DNA of 64,000 nt from an uncultured Chloroflexota bacterium (GTDB lineage Bacteria; Chloroflexota; Anaerolineae; Anaerolineales; Anaerolineaceae): the NCBI GenBank assembly GCA_902786265.1, contig CADACE010000002.1, positions 1 to 64,000 of the forward strand. The letters are read 5' to 3'. The notes beneath the pieces were generated by a model, which was given only the letters and a program-made list of their open reading frames with translations, was not told the DNA's origin and made no database searches. This document shows positions 27,834 through 37,111 of this stretch, piece by piece (within the stretch, counting starts at the first letter, position 1; the number at the start of each line of letters is the position of its first letter). The position numbers were made by a program, and so were the translations under genes.

Positions 27834-28913
27834 ATGCAAAATTATAAAGAAATCACTTTACCTGTCCTTTCACAGAAAGATATGGACCTGCTCGAAGAAC
27901 TCTCAAATGCCTGCGCGGTTTCCGGTAATGAGCGTGAAGTACGCAGAATCGTCCGGCGGGAGATCCAGCCCGCGGCCGATAGTTTCGAGGTCGATGCCCT
28001 TGGAAATGCAATTGCCGTCAAAAAAGCCAAAACGTCTGAATTTGTACGTGTGATGATCGCCGCGCATATGGATGAGATCGGTTTCATGCTTGTCAATGAA
28101 GAGGATCCCGGAATTTTCCGTTTCCGCTCGGTCGGAGGTGTGGATCCGCGGCAGATGGCGGGCAAAGCTGTTCTGGTCGGTCCCGATCATGTTCCCGGTG
28201 TGATCGGTGCCTGTCCTATCCATCTGACAACTTCAGAAGAACGAGAAAAGACCATCAAAGAATCGGAGCTGAGAATTGATATCGGAGCTGAAAACAAAGC
28301 CGTAAAACCGGGCATGTACGCTTATTATGCGACGAAATTTTCTGAAATGGGCAGCAGTGTCTGCGGTAAAGCGCTTGACAACCGCTTCAGTGTGTGCACA
28401 CTGATCCATATTTTCAAAGAATGTCCCGATAATGTTGAATTGATCGCAGTCTTTACGGCTCAGGAAGAAGTCGGTGTCCGCGGTGCAAGTGTTGCCGCCT
28501 GGGACCGCAAACCGGATCTGGCCATCGTCATTGACTGTACTCCGGCCATGGACCTGCCCAGATGGGACGGAGAGGAAAGCTATATCTATAAATCAAAAAT
28601 CGGTGAAGGCCCCGCGATTTATACCAACGACGGCAGAACTCTCAGCGATCCGCGCATTATTAATTACCTGATCGAAACCGCAAAAGCTTATGGCATCCCC
28701 TGTCAGCGCAGACAGCCTATGACGGGAGGTACAGATGCCGGAACGATCCACATCACACAAGAGGGGATCCCTGTTGTATCGATGTCGGTACCGGGCCGCT
28801 ATGCGCACAGTGCGGCATCTCTGGCACGTAAATCCGACTGGGAAGCGCACATGCAGCTGCTTTACGCGGCATTAGCGAATATGGATAAAACACTTCTGGC
28901 AAAACCAAGATAG
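27834..28913 (+). CDS. M42 family aminopeptidase (copy 2)
   Basis: A 359 aa paralogue of its neighbours. Ligand blocks are AAHMDEIGF, KALDNRFSV, TAQEEVGVRGA, VIDCTPAMD and RYAHSA, so it should be active. It differs from copy 1 and copy 3 throughout the lid (PDZ-like) domain, which in this family shapes the substrate channel; different peptide preferences are likely. GGAGG overlapping the stop region of copy 1 serves as its ribosome binding site, with the stop TGA only one base ahead of the ATG. Confidence 0.9.
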   Translation: MQNYKEITLPVLSQKDMDLLEELSNACAVSGNEREVRRIVRREIQPAADSFEVDALGNAIAVKKAKTSEFVRVMIAAHMDEIGFMLVNEEDPGIFRFRSVGGVDPRQMAGKAVLVGPDHVPGVIGACPIHLTTSEEREKTIKESELRIDIGAENKAVKPGMYAYYATKFSEMGSSVCGKALDNRFSVCTLIHIFKECPDNVELIAVFTAQEEVGVRGASVAAWDRKPDLAIVIDCTPAMDLPRWDGEESYIYKSKIGEGPAIYTNDGRTLSDPRIINYLIETAKAYGIPCQRRQPMTGGTDAGTIHITQEGIPVVSMSVPGRYAHSAASLARKSDWEAHMQLLYAALANMDKTLLAKPR

Positions 28914-28928
28914 CAGAGAGGATACAGA

Positions 28929-29921
28929 ATGAAAAATCTTATTGAGAAACTTGTCAACACCTTCGGACCTTCCGGATATGAAAGCCGTGTTCGGGATTTA
29001 ATTTTGGAAACAATAAAAGATGATGTGGATGAATATCGCATTGATGCGCTGGGCAATCTGATTACGCGTAAGGGAACGCTCAAAGAAGGCGGAAAACGGA
29101 TCATGGTTTCCGCGCACATGGATGAGATCGGTCTTATGGTGACACATGTGGACGAACAGGGCTTTGCCTATGTAACGAATCTCGGCGGTGTCCGCCCGCT
29201 GAACTGTATGTCCAACCGGGTCGTTTTTGCTGACGGTACAGAGGGCATGCTCTGTGCCCGCGACATGGAAAACGGAAAGATCCCGTCCATGGATAAATAT
29301 TATGTAGATACCGGCGCTTCTTCCCGGGAAGACTGTAAAGTGAAAATCGGAGATCCGGCAGTGTTTGTCGGGCGTTTTGTGGATATGGGTGACAAATGGA
29401 TGTCAAAGACGATGGATGACCGGATCGGCTGCCTGATCGGAATCGAAGCTTTGAAAGCACTCAAGGACAGTCCGAATGAAGTCTGGTTTGTTTTCAGTGT
29501 CCAGGAAGAAGTCGGTCTGCGGGGTGCCAAAACAGCCGCCTATGGTGTTGACCCTGAGATCGGTATCGCGCTGGATGTAACACTCTGCAATGATACCCCG
29601 GGACTGGTCGAACGGAATTTGAAGTTAGGTGCCGGTCCCTGCATCAAGGCAAAGGATGGCTCCCTGATCGGTACTCCATGGCTGAATAATGCGCTGTATG
29701 ACGCCGCTGAACGCGCGGGGATACCTTACCAGATCGAAGTCCTGCGCGGTGCCGGTACTGATGCCGGGGCTATTACCCTGACCCGTTCCGGTGTGCCGAG
29801 CAGCGCGATTTCCGTAACCTGCCGCTATGTTCATACACCGTCTGAGATGGTTGACGTCAATGATGTCAAGCAGGCGATAAAATTGCTGACGGTATTTCTT
29901 GAAGGAAAAATCGAAAAATAA
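28929..29921 (+). CDS. M42 family aminopeptidase (copy 3)
   Basis: A 330 aa paralogue with the shortest sequence of the three. The blocks SAHMDEIGL, KTMDDRIGC, SVQEEVGLRGA, ALDVTLC and RYVHTPSEM match the canonical M42 ligands, and its N-terminal TFGPSGYE is the typical family start. AGAGAGGA precedes the ATG. It is the last gene of the chelatase-M42 run and is followed by the strong terminator at 29938-29974. Confidence 0.92.
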   Translation: MKNLIEKLVNTFGPSGYESRVRDLILETIKDDVDEYRIDALGNLITRKGTLKEGGKRIMVSAHMDEIGLMVTHVDEQGFAYVTNLGGVRPLNCMSNRVVFADGTEGMLCARDMENGKIPSMDKYYVDTGASSREDCKVKIGDPAVFVGRFVDMGDKWMSKTMDDRIGCLIGIEALKALKDSPNEVWFVFSVQEEVGLRGAKTAAYGVDPEIGIALDVTLCNDTPGLVERNLKLGAGPCIKAKDGSLIGTPWLNNALYDAAERAGIPYQIEVLRGAGTDAGAITLTRSGVPSSAISVTCRYVHTPSEMVDVNDVKQAIKLLTVFLEGKIEK

Positions 29922-29937
29922 ATAATCTTGTCAGTAA

Positions 29938-29974
29938 AAAGGCCGGCGCTTATGAATCGACAGCGCCGGCCTTT
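29938..29974. terminator. Strong bidirectional terminator
   Basis: AAAGGCCGGCGCT pairs with AGCGCCGGCCTTT over 13 bases, with T-rich tails both ways. It separates the convergent M42 and FtsH-like genes. Confidence 0.9.
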
Positions 29975-29982
29975 CTTATTTT

Positions 29983-31146
29983 CTATTTGCGGTTTGCCAG
30001 TTTTACGTCAATTTTATCGGCCGCGGCATAAATATCCGACAGCGTAATTTCCCGGGCATTTTTGGCGATGGCAATGGAAGCCGCTTCATTCAGGACCGTT
30101 TCAATTTCAGCACAGCTGAGGTCTTTGAACATATCGGAAAGTCTTCCTTCCCCAAGCTCCGGTGAAAGCTGTTTCCCGGCGGAATAAAGGCGGATCAATT
30201 CTTTCCGCGTTTCCGGGTCCGGATTGCCGATATGATATTTCAGGTCGAAACGGCCGGCACGGATCAAAGCAGGATCCAGAGAAGCATAGGAGTTGGTTGC
30301 GGCAATGACCAATATGCCGGAAGAGGGAGTAAAACCATCCATCTCATTGAGCATGGTTGTAATGATCCGGTTATTCTCCTTATCGATCCCGGATCCGGCA
30401 TAATTTCTCCGTTCACCGATGCTGTCAAACTCATCAATAAATACAATACAGGGACGATTCCGGCGGGCTTTTGAAAACAGCAGCCTGATTTTCATGGCAC
30501 CCATTGACATTAAAGCACTCTGGAAATCTGCCCCTTTGGTAGCGATGAAATTCACATGACATTCCTCAGCCAGCGCACGGGCAAAAAGTGTCTTGCCGTT
30601 TCCGGGAGGCCCTTCGAGAATTACACCTTTGATCGGGCGGATCCCTTTTTGTGCGGCGAATTTCGGATCTTTCAAATAGCTGACCAGCAAAGATATATCA
30701 TGCTTCACGTTGTTCATCCCGGCGATTTTATCAAACGAAATGCCCGTATGATGTACGACCCGGAAAGTACTGCGGTAGAGCGAAATCAGTTTATAAGCCC
30801 CAAATCCGAATAGTCCGATGAAAAAGACATTGAAGATCATATCCAGATAATAATTTATGCCGTCATCTTCCTTCGTATGATCCGCAACCTCAATTTCCGC
30901 CAATAAGAGCTGCTCTTTAAAGCCGTCACGGTCAGGATTATCGGTCCGGTATAAAGTATCCGAATCTGTGGTTTTATATGTCAGATGATCTTTATAGATT
31001 TCGACCTTTGATATTTTTTTATTTTCCAAAGCCGCAATAAAGCCTGTGTAGGATCCGTATGTACCTTTCGTAAAATCACCGAACACCCAAACCGCGCATC
31101 CCGCGGCCAGTATTACGGCAAGTAACAGCAGTATCTTTTTATTCAT
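29983..31146 (-). CDS. FtsH-like AAA+ ATPase lacking the M41 protease domain
   Basis: A 387 aa membrane protein with FtsH architecture up to the ATPase: TM1 at the N-terminus, a periplasmic FtsH-ext-like segment (YTGFIAALENKKISKVEIYK), TM2 (FNVFFIGLFGFGAYKLISL), then an AAA+ module with Walker A GPPGNGKT, Walker B IVFIDEFDSIG, and ATNSYASLDPALIRAGRFD carrying the arginine finger region. It stops right after the AAA lid; the HEAGH zinc protease domain of FtsH is absent, with no trace downstream. It may be an unfoldase or chaperone, or a partner of another protease. It is probably a stable family rather than a fresh truncation, because the end is clean and a terminator follows. Confidence 0.85.
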   Translation of the reverse strand: MNKKILLLLAVILAAGCAVWVFGDFTKGTYGSYTGFIAALENKKISKVEIYKDHLTYKTTDSDTLYRTDNPDRDGFKEQLLLAEIEVADHTKEDDGINYYLDMIFNVFFIGLFGFGAYKLISLYRSTFRVVHHTGISFDKIAGMNNVKHDISLLVSYLKDPKFAAQKGIRPIKGVILEGPPGNGKTLFARALAEECHVNFIATKGADFQSALMSMGAMKIRLLFSKARRNRPCIVFIDEFDSIGERRNYAGSGIDKENNRIITTMLNEMDGFTPSSGILVIAATNSYASLDPALIRAGRFDLKYHIGNPDPETRKELIRLYSAGKQLSPELGEGRLSDMFKDLSCAEIETVLNEAASIAIAKNAREITLSDIYAAADKIDVKLANRK

Positions 31147-31189
31147 ATCAGCCTCGCATTACAGACTAAAGGGATGAAACCGGACCCAA

Positions 31190-31840
31190 TCAAATCAATT
31201 TTTTCAGGAATATCAGCAGCATCCCGGCCAGAACAAATACGACAGCCACCAGAATACAATTGCGGATGACGGCAGGCCATCCATGTTTACCGATATCCAT
31301 GAAATCGTACGGGTAGGCGCTGTCTGTATTTTCAATAATATCGCCGCGAAGCCCCCGTATTTCCGCGTATAAAACATAGAGCCACGGGATGATCGTCCAG
31401 ATCAATGCCCAGCGGTAGTTCAGCTGCGCCTTATCCGCGAAAACCAGCCAGTTCAGCAGGCTCAGCAGCGGAACGATATAGTGCACACAATAATTGGAAA
31501 AGGAATGCAGCATTTGAAATTCACTGCTGTCAGAGGGAGCTTTTTTCAAAGCCGGAACCAGCAAAAAATGAAAGATCCCGAATGTCAGGAAGATACTCAT
31601 CGTCACACTGTAAAACCACAGTTCGGAAAAAACGATTTTCCCGAAGAATCCGTCATAATTCCCTGTGATCCGCACTACCATACGGATCAGGTAAAACATC
31701 ACGACAAACAAATTGCTGAGGTTTGTGTAATACCTGAAGAAATCCTTTCGCAGATTTCCGGAAAGCCATCCGGAGTGCATCAACAAACCGCAGCATCCGA
31801 CAAGAACAATGAGAATTTCGATAATAATCTGAACTGCCAT
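31190..31840 (-). CDS. Pr6Pr-type integral membrane protein
   Basis: A 216 aa protein with about six membrane helices. The sequence FFRYYTNLSNLFVV near residue 35, the H-x(8)-H arrangement around HSFSNYCVHYIVPLL and PWLYVLYAEIRG fit the Pr6Pr/FAR-17a-like family, whose function in bacteria is not established. It starts 4 bases after the TlyA stop on the same strand and is followed by the FtsH-like gene 43 bases on. Confidence 0.65.
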   Translation of the reverse strand: MAVQIIIEILIVLVGCCGLLMHSGWLSGNLRKDFFRYYTNLSNLFVVMFYLIRMVVRITGNYDGFFGKIVFSELWFYSVTMSIFLTFGIFHFLLVPALKKAPSDSSEFQMLHSFSNYCVHYIVPLLSLLNWLVFADKAQLNYRWALIWTIIPWLYVLYAEIRGLRGDIIENTDSAYPYDFMDIGKHGWPAVIRNCILVAVVFVLAGMLLIFLKKLI

Positions 31841-31844
31841 GAGT

Positions 31845-32630
31845 TTATTTTCCTTTCATACACCTGTCGATCAAAGTATCCGGATCAAAAGCTTCTCCCG
31901 GGTAACGCAGGTCAGCGAGAAACTCCACATTACCTTTCGGACCCAGCAGCGGAGATTTAACCAGCCCCTTGCATTCATAGCCAAACTCCATTGCGGAACG
32001 CAGAACGGTCCGGAGCACCTGCCGATGCACATTCGGATCCCGGATCACGCCTGCTCCTTTTGCGGCTTCTTCTTTACCGGCCTCAAATTGCGGCTTGATG
32101 AGCGTGATAAGGCGTCCCGGCTCTCCCTGAAACCACCCGCAGATAACGGGCAGCAGGATGCGGAGAGAGATAAAGGACGCGTCACATACCGCAAGATCAA
32201 TACGTTCCGGCAGGATCTTCACGTCCCGGGCGTTGGTTTTTTCCATGGAAATCACTCTCGGATCATTGCGCATTTTCCAATGCAGGATGCCATAACCGAC
32301 ATCGATAGCATAGACTTTCGACGCACCATGCTGCAGCAGGCAGTCAGTAAACCCGCCTGTTGAAGCACCTACATCCGCACAGACCGCTCCGTGGACATCC
32401 AGCAAATCGAAAGCTTCCAATGCACCGAGGAGCTTTTCTCCGCCGCGTGATACAAATTGCGGTCCTTTATCAATTGTTATCTCAACCTCTTCGGAAAACT
32501 GCTGGGATGGCTTGATGACCATGTTGCCATTAACACGCACTTCACCTGCCATGATCAGTTTTTGTGCCAGCGATCTGCTTTCAACCAGACCGCGCTGCTG
32601 AATCAAAACATCCAATCGTTCTTTTGCCAT
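31845..32630 (-). CDS. tlyA: TlyA family rRNA 2'-O-methyltransferase
   Basis: A 261 aa protein with an N-terminal S4 RNA-binding domain (ERLDVLIQQRGLVESRSLAQ) and an FtsJ/RrmJ-like methyltransferase domain. The SAM loop is VGASTGGFTDCLLQ near residue 84; YAIDVGYGILHWKMR and DASFISLRILLP are typical of TlyA. Homologues 2'-O-methylate cytidines of 16S and/or 23S rRNA and were earlier called hemolysins. The ATG has only a weak ribosome binding site. Confidence 0.9.
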   Translation of the reverse strand: MAKERLDVLIQQRGLVESRSLAQKLIMAGEVRVNGNMVIKPSQQFSEEVEITIDKGPQFVSRGGEKLLGALEAFDLLDVHGAVCADVGASTGGFTDCLLQHGASKVYAIDVGYGILHWKMRNDPRVISMEKTNARDVKILPERIDLAVCDASFISLRILLPVICGWFQGEPGRLITLIKPQFEAGKEEAAKGAGVIRDPNVHRQVLRTVLRSAMEFGYECKGLVKSPLLGPKGNVEFLADLRYPGEAFDPDTLIDRCMKGK

Positions 32631-32779
32631 ATCGATCTTTCATCATGAGCGCAATTTTCAAGATTTATTTCGCTGCTCAATGCTTTAGAATTATATCATT
32701 TTCACCGGAAAAATAAACCGAAAACAAATTGAATTATTCGTTACTTGAAAAAGAAGACTTTTTGCCGTATACTTATTCC

Positions 32780-33667
32780 ATGAGCTTTATTAAGAATTTG
32801 TTATCATCACCGTATATTCACCAGATGCGTCCCCGTCAATACGCGAAGAACGCTTTCATATTCGCTCCGCTGATTTTTGACAGGCAGCTTTTCGTACCCC
32901 GCTCATTATGGCTTACATTTCTCGGTTTTATTACACTGTGCATTCTTTCCAGTGCCGTCTACGTCCTGAATGACATCGTTGATGTTGATTCCGACCGCAA
33001 TCACCCGCAGAAAAAATACAGGCCTATCGCTTCAGGAAAAATATCGATCCGAAATGCAAAGATATTCTGTGTCATATTATTCCTCATAGCCTTTACCATG
33101 GCTTTTTTGATAAACAAAAAATTTCTGCTGCTGTGTATCTGCATAGCAATAATAAATCTCGCATATTCCTTCCGCCTAAAGCACATTCCGCTGATCGATA
33201 TCATTACGATAGGAATATTGTTTATTATTCGTGTTTACAGCGGAGCAGTCCTGATCCAGGTGAAAGTCTTTTCACCATGGCTGTATATTGTCACCTTCAT
33301 GCTGGCCCTTTACCTTGGCTTTGGGAAAAGAAGGGCTGAGCTGGCAAGCCTGAATAACGCAGAAAACAACGTACGCCCGGTTTTGGATGGGTATACAATC
33401 CAGTTTCTGGATCAGCTGATATGCATAATTTCCGCGGTCATTATCATGTCCTACGCCCTGTACACATTTTCCGGTCCTGCCGTCCCGGCGAATAACCGGA
33501 TGCTTTTGACGATCCCGTTTGTCGTTTATGGAATTTTCCGGTATTTATATCTGGTTCAGGTAAAACACCAGGGAGGTGCTCCGGAAGAGGTACTGCTGTC
33601 CGACCGCTGGCTTCAGGGCACGATCCTGTGTTATGCGCTTTCTGTCGTTTACGCACTTTATTTGTAA
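32780..33667 (+). CDS. UbiA-type prenyltransferase (decaprenyl-phosphate phosphoribosyltransferase-like)
   Basis: A membrane protein of 295 aa with 7-9 hydrophobic segments and the first UbiA Asp-rich motif in NDIVDVDSDRNHPQKKYRPIASG. KNAFIFAPLIFDRQLF at the N-terminus and LDQLICIISAVIIMSYALYTF are typical of the branch that moves phosphoribosyl groups to polyprenyl phosphate; another prenyl transfer is possible. The second Asp motif (GFGKRRAEL region) is less clear. ATG 32780 is preferred to TTG 32729, though no strong ribosome binding site is seen. It lies 9 bases before mevalonate kinase, which makes its prenyl substrate precursors. Confidence 0.8.
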   Translation: MSFIKNLLSSPYIHQMRPRQYAKNAFIFAPLIFDRQLFVPRSLWLTFLGFITLCILSSAVYVLNDIVDVDSDRNHPQKKYRPIASGKISIRNAKIFCVILFLIAFTMAFLINKKFLLLCICIAIINLAYSFRLKHIPLIDIITIGILFIIRVYSGAVLIQVKVFSPWLYIVTFMLALYLGFGKRRAELASLNNAENNVRPVLDGYTIQFLDQLICIISAVIIMSYALYTFSGPAVPANNRMLLTIPFVVYGIFRYLYLVQVKHQGGAPEEVLLSDRWLQGTILCYALSVVYALYL

Positions 33668-33676
33668 GGTTCGCTC

Positions 33677-34582
33677 ATGAAAATATCTGATAGTGCACCA
33701 GCCAAAACAATTCTGTTCGGAGAACACGCAGTCGTTTACGGAGAGCCCGCGATCGCAGTTCCTTTGTCAGGTATCAGGACTCACGCGGAAATGCATCCGA
33801 ACGGCAGAGAATTCCGCGTGATTTCAGAAAAGGCTCATTTGAACCGCACCTACAAACAGCTCATAAAAGGCAGCGGTCTTGAAGTGCTTTTATCCAGATT
33901 AATGACAATTATCGGGATCAGCGAACTGCCGTCCGATACCTTGAAAATAACCAGTGATATCCCTGTAGCGTCCGGGCTGGGTTCCGGTGCGGCGCTTTCG
34001 GTTGCCGTGATCCGGACTTTTGCAAAGCGTTATCACAAGACCTTTCCGACAGAATTTGTCAATGAGCTTGCTTACGAAATTGAAAAGATTTACCACGGAA
34101 CGCCTTCCGGCATAGATAACACCACAATCGCATACGAGCAGCCGATCCTTTTCTCAAAATCAACAGGTTTTACCCCGCTCCGGGCCGATATCAATAAATT
34201 GAATATGCTGGTTATCGATTCCGGCATCAGGAGCAAAACGATCGATGTAGTCACCGATGTAAGGAACAATTTTGAGACCAACGAACAATATATACGAAAT
34301 ATCGGTACCCTTGTCCGCACGGCTGTAAACGCGCTCGGATCCGGTGATGCCAAAGAAATAGGAACATTGATGAATGAAAATCAATCCTTACTGCGAAAAA
34401 TAAACGTATCCTGTCCGGAATTGGATGAGATGATCGACATCGGAATGAAAAACGGCGCTTTAGGCGGAAAACTGACAGGCGCCGGAAGGGGCGGAAATTT
34501 CCTGATTTTGGCAAAAGACAAAGATCATGCGGAAAAGCTCGCTTCACTATACGAAATTAAAGGGTTAAAGGTGATTCTATGA
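33677..34582 (+). CDS. mvk: Mevalonate kinase
   Basis: Phosphorylates mevalonate with ATP. This 301 aa GHMP kinase opens with PAKTILFGEHAVVYGEPAIA, carries the ATP loop PVASGLGSGAALSVA near residue 95, the HGTPSGIDN block near residue 137 and the C-terminal GAGRGGNFLIL. It overlaps the isopentenyl phosphate kinase gene by four bases (ATGA), so the two are translationally coupled. The pairing indicates the modified mevalonate pathway, in which mevalonate phosphate is decarboxylated before the second phosphorylation. Confidence 0.93.
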   Translation: MKISDSAPAKTILFGEHAVVYGEPAIAVPLSGIRTHAEMHPNGREFRVISEKAHLNRTYKQLIKGSGLEVLLSRLMTIIGISELPSDTLKITSDIPVASGLGSGAALSVAVIRTFAKRYHKTFPTEFVNELAYEIEKIYHGTPSGIDNTTIAYEQPILFSKSTGFTPLRADINKLNMLVIDSGIRSKTIDVVTDVRNNFETNEQYIRNIGTLVRTAVNALGSGDAKEIGTLMNENQSLLRKINVSCPELDEMIDIGMKNGALGGKLTGAGRGGNFLILAKDKDHAEKLASLYEIKGLKVIL

Positions 34583-35370
34583 TCACAATTCTCAAACTTG
34601 GCGGATCTCTGATCACAGACAAAAACAGTCCGCATACAGCCCGCCCGGATGTCATCAGGAGGATTGGGAAGGAAATATTCGATTTTTGGCAGACGGACAG
34701 ATCTCCTCTGCTGATCGGTCACGGGTCCGGGTCTTTCGGCCATGTGCCTGCAAAACGTTACGGTACGAGAAAAGGCGTATATTCGCAGCAGGACTGGGCC
34801 GGTTTTGCGGAAGTGCACGCGGAAGCCGTTTCATTAAACCACATCGTAACAAGCATCCTGCGGGAATGCGGACTGCCGGTGATCAGCTTTGTGCCGATGG
34901 ATGAAATAAAAACAGTCAACGGAAAAATCACCCGCTGGGATATAACCAATATCGTGAATTGCTATTCAGCTTACGGATTAATTCCTTTGATATTCGGTGA
35001 TACGATTTTTGACGAAGAAACAGGCGGAACGATTTTGTCTACAGAAGATCTCTTCATGCACCTGTGCCATGTGCTCCCTGAAAAACCGAGGATCCTTTTG
35101 GCAGGGCTTGAAGAAGGCGTCTGGCAGGATTTCCCGCAAAAAACAAAATTGATCGGCAAAATTCATGCTTCCGAAAATGAAGACGAGAGGTTTATCGGCG
35201 GATCAGCATCAACCGATGTGACCGGAGGCATGTATGAAAAAGTCCGCTTAATGAAAGAACTGGTCCGGAAGGATCAGGCATTGTCTGTTTCCATTTTCTC
35301 AGGGGAGCAGACAGGAAATATTACAAAAGAATTGAAGAATATTCCGACAGGGACATCAATCGTTTTGTAA
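34579..35370 (+). CDS. ipk: Isopentenyl phosphate kinase
   Basis: Converts isopentenyl phosphate to isopentenyl diphosphate. This 263 aa amino-acid-kinase-fold protein has ILKLGGSLITDK at the N-terminus, GHGSGSFGH (residues 49-57; the histidine typical of IPK) and TDVTGGMYEKV in the C-terminal half, as in archaeal IPK. The gene overlaps mevalonate kinase. IPK is common in archaea and Chloroflexota, which supports the host assignment. The decarboxylase of the pathway is not in the window. Confidence 0.92.
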   Translation: MITILKLGGSLITDKNSPHTARPDVIRRIGKEIFDFWQTDRSPLLIGHGSGSFGHVPAKRYGTRKGVYSQQDWAGFAEVHAEAVSLNHIVTSILRECGLPVISFVPMDEIKTVNGKITRWDITNIVNCYSAYGLIPLIFGDTIFDEETGGTILSTEDLFMHLCHVLPEKPRILLAGLEEGVWQDFPQKTKLIGKIHASENEDERFIGGSASTDVTGGMYEKVRLMKELVRKDQALSVSIFSGEQTGNITKELKNIPTGTSIVL

Positions 35371-35404
35371 CCGTCTGATTTTGAAAATAAAACAAGGAGG
35401 TTCT

Positions 35405-36559
35405 ATGAACTACGCATCATCCGCAAATTTGCTCCGCAAAGAAGAAATTATCATTGCGCCTTATGGTACGCACTCCAAAGATACACGCGGCAGACTGTAT
35501 CCTGAAGAGGATCACAGTTATCGCGGCTGTTACCAGCGGGACAAAGACCGAATTCTCCACACAACAACATTCCGGCGCCTCGAATACAAAACGCAGGTTT
35601 TTGTAAATGATGAAGGAGACTATTACCGCACCCGGCTGACTCACACACTGGAGGTCGCGACGATCGGCCGTACCCTGGCACGCGCTCTGGGCGGGAATGA
35701 AGACCTTGCGGAAGCGATCTGCCTGGCGCATGACATGGGGCATCCGCCTTTCGGACACTCCGGAGAAGCAGTCCTCGCAAAAAAGATGGTAAACCACGGA
35801 GGGTTCAATCATAACCGTCAGACATTGCGAATTGTCACGGAACTGGAAAGACGCTACAACGGTTTTAAAGGGCTGAACCTTTGTTACGAAACCCTGGAAG
35901 GGATCGCGAAACACGAATCAGAATACGATACGATGGGTGACCTGACTTTCAATCCGGACCTGCGCGGTTCCCTGGAAGCTCAAATCGCCAATATGGCAGA
36001 TGAGACGGCTTATTCCGCCCATGACCTTGATGACGGCCTGCGTTCCGGTTTGCTGACACTGGATATGGTACAAAGTCTTGGAATATGGAGAATCATTTCC
36101 GATGAAATTCATTTCGCGGAAACTAAACTAAGCGATCTCGACCGGCACCGCTTCATCACTGCGCTTACATCGATGGAGGTAAATGACATTATTGAGCACA
36201 GTGAACAGATGATTCAGAAGAATCGCATTGAATCTGTCAGTGATTTGGTGCATATGCCTTATAATATAGTGTCAAACAGTGATATGATGGTTGGGTTGAA
36301 CCGGGAATTGAAAGATTTCCTGTACAACAACATGTATCGGCACTATCGGGTAATGAGAATGAGCGCGAAGGCGGATATGATCCTTTCCAGGTTATTTGAT
36401 ACTTTCCTGGGCAATCCGAAACTGCTGCCCACTCACATTCAGGAAATGATTCCCGAAAAAGGTCTGGAAGTGGCGATTTGTGATTATATCGCCGGGATGA
36501 CAGACCGTTATGCTGTTGAACAATATCAAAAACTGTTCGATCCGGAGATACTGCCGTAA
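35405..36559 (+). CDS. dgt: Deoxyguanosinetriphosphate triphosphohydrolase-like protein
   Basis: An HD-domain dNTP triphosphohydrolase of 384 aa. The opening part DTRGR, DRILHTTTFRRLEYKTQVF, then TRLTHTLEV (first His) and CLAHDMGHPPFGHSGE (HD) match the short type 2 dGTPase-like proteins; YSAHDLDD later gives the final Asp. It hydrolyses dNTPs to nucleosides and triphosphate, helping set nucleotide pools. ATG 35405 follows a perfect AAGGAGGT; the longer TTG-initiated frame includes that site. Confidence 0.92.
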   Translation: MNYASSANLLRKEEIIIAPYGTHSKDTRGRLYPEEDHSYRGCYQRDKDRILHTTTFRRLEYKTQVFVNDEGDYYRTRLTHTLEVATIGRTLARALGGNEDLAEAICLAHDMGHPPFGHSGEAVLAKKMVNHGGFNHNRQTLRIVTELERRYNGFKGLNLCYETLEGIAKHESEYDTMGDLTFNPDLRGSLEAQIANMADETAYSAHDLDDGLRSGLLTLDMVQSLGIWRIISDEIHFAETKLSDLDRHRFITALTSMEVNDIIEHSEQMIQKNRIESVSDLVHMPYNIVSNSDMMVGLNRELKDFLYNNMYRHYRVMRMSAKADMILSRLFDTFLGNPKLLPTHIQEMIPEKGLEVAICDYIAGMTDRYAVEQYQKLFDPEILP

Positions 36560-36628
36560 TGTCGAACCGGTTGTTTATGGAAAATCTAAAGGTGTATTAC
36601 ACTTTTATTATGAAAAAGAGGTGAAAAC

Positions 36629-37102
36629 ATGGCTGAACAGGCAACATACTTAACTGCAGAAGGCAAGAAAAAACTGGAAGATGAACTTGAGGAATTAAAA
36701 AACGTCAAACGTCCGGAAATTGCCGCGCGTCTGCGTCACGCAATTGAACAGGGTGATATTTCAGAAAATGCTGATTATTCTTCCGCCAAGGAAGACCAGG
36801 GCTTCATGGAAGGCCGCATCCAGGAATTGGAGAAACTGCTTTCCAACGTAAAGCTGATCGATGATATGGACAGAGAAAAGGGTGTTGTCAACATCGGGTC
36901 TGTGGTCACACTGCTTGAAGAAGGCGAAGATGAACCTGAAGAATATACGATCGTAGGGACCCAAGAAGCGGATCCGATGAACAATCGTATCTCTTTCCTT
37001 TCCCCGATCGGCGCTGCCATTCATAAACGAAAACAGGGTGAAACCGTGACCGTAGAAACACCCGGCGGAACGATCCGGATGAAAATTGTCAAGGTTCAAT
37101 AA
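36629..37102 (+). CDS. greA: Transcription elongation factor GreA
   Basis: Rescues stalled RNA polymerase by stimulating transcript cleavage. The 157 aa length is normal. The N-terminal coiled coil holds GDISENADYSSAKEDQGFMEGRI, whose acidic tip residues (Asp/Glu near 41-44) are present, and the C-terminal FKBP-like domain contains EADPMNNRISFLSPIG. An AAAGAGGTG box precedes the ATG. It is separated from dgt by 69 bases and followed by the intergenic repeat at 37112-37213. Confidence 0.96.
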   Translation: MAEQATYLTAEGKKKLEDELEELKNVKRPEIAARLRHAIEQGDISENADYSSAKEDQGFMEGRIQELEKLLSNVKLIDDMDREKGVVNIGSVVTLLEEGEDEPEEYTIVGTQEADPMNNRISFLSPIGAAIHKRKQGETVTVETPGGTIRMKIVKVQ

Positions 37103-37111
37103 AAATTTTCG

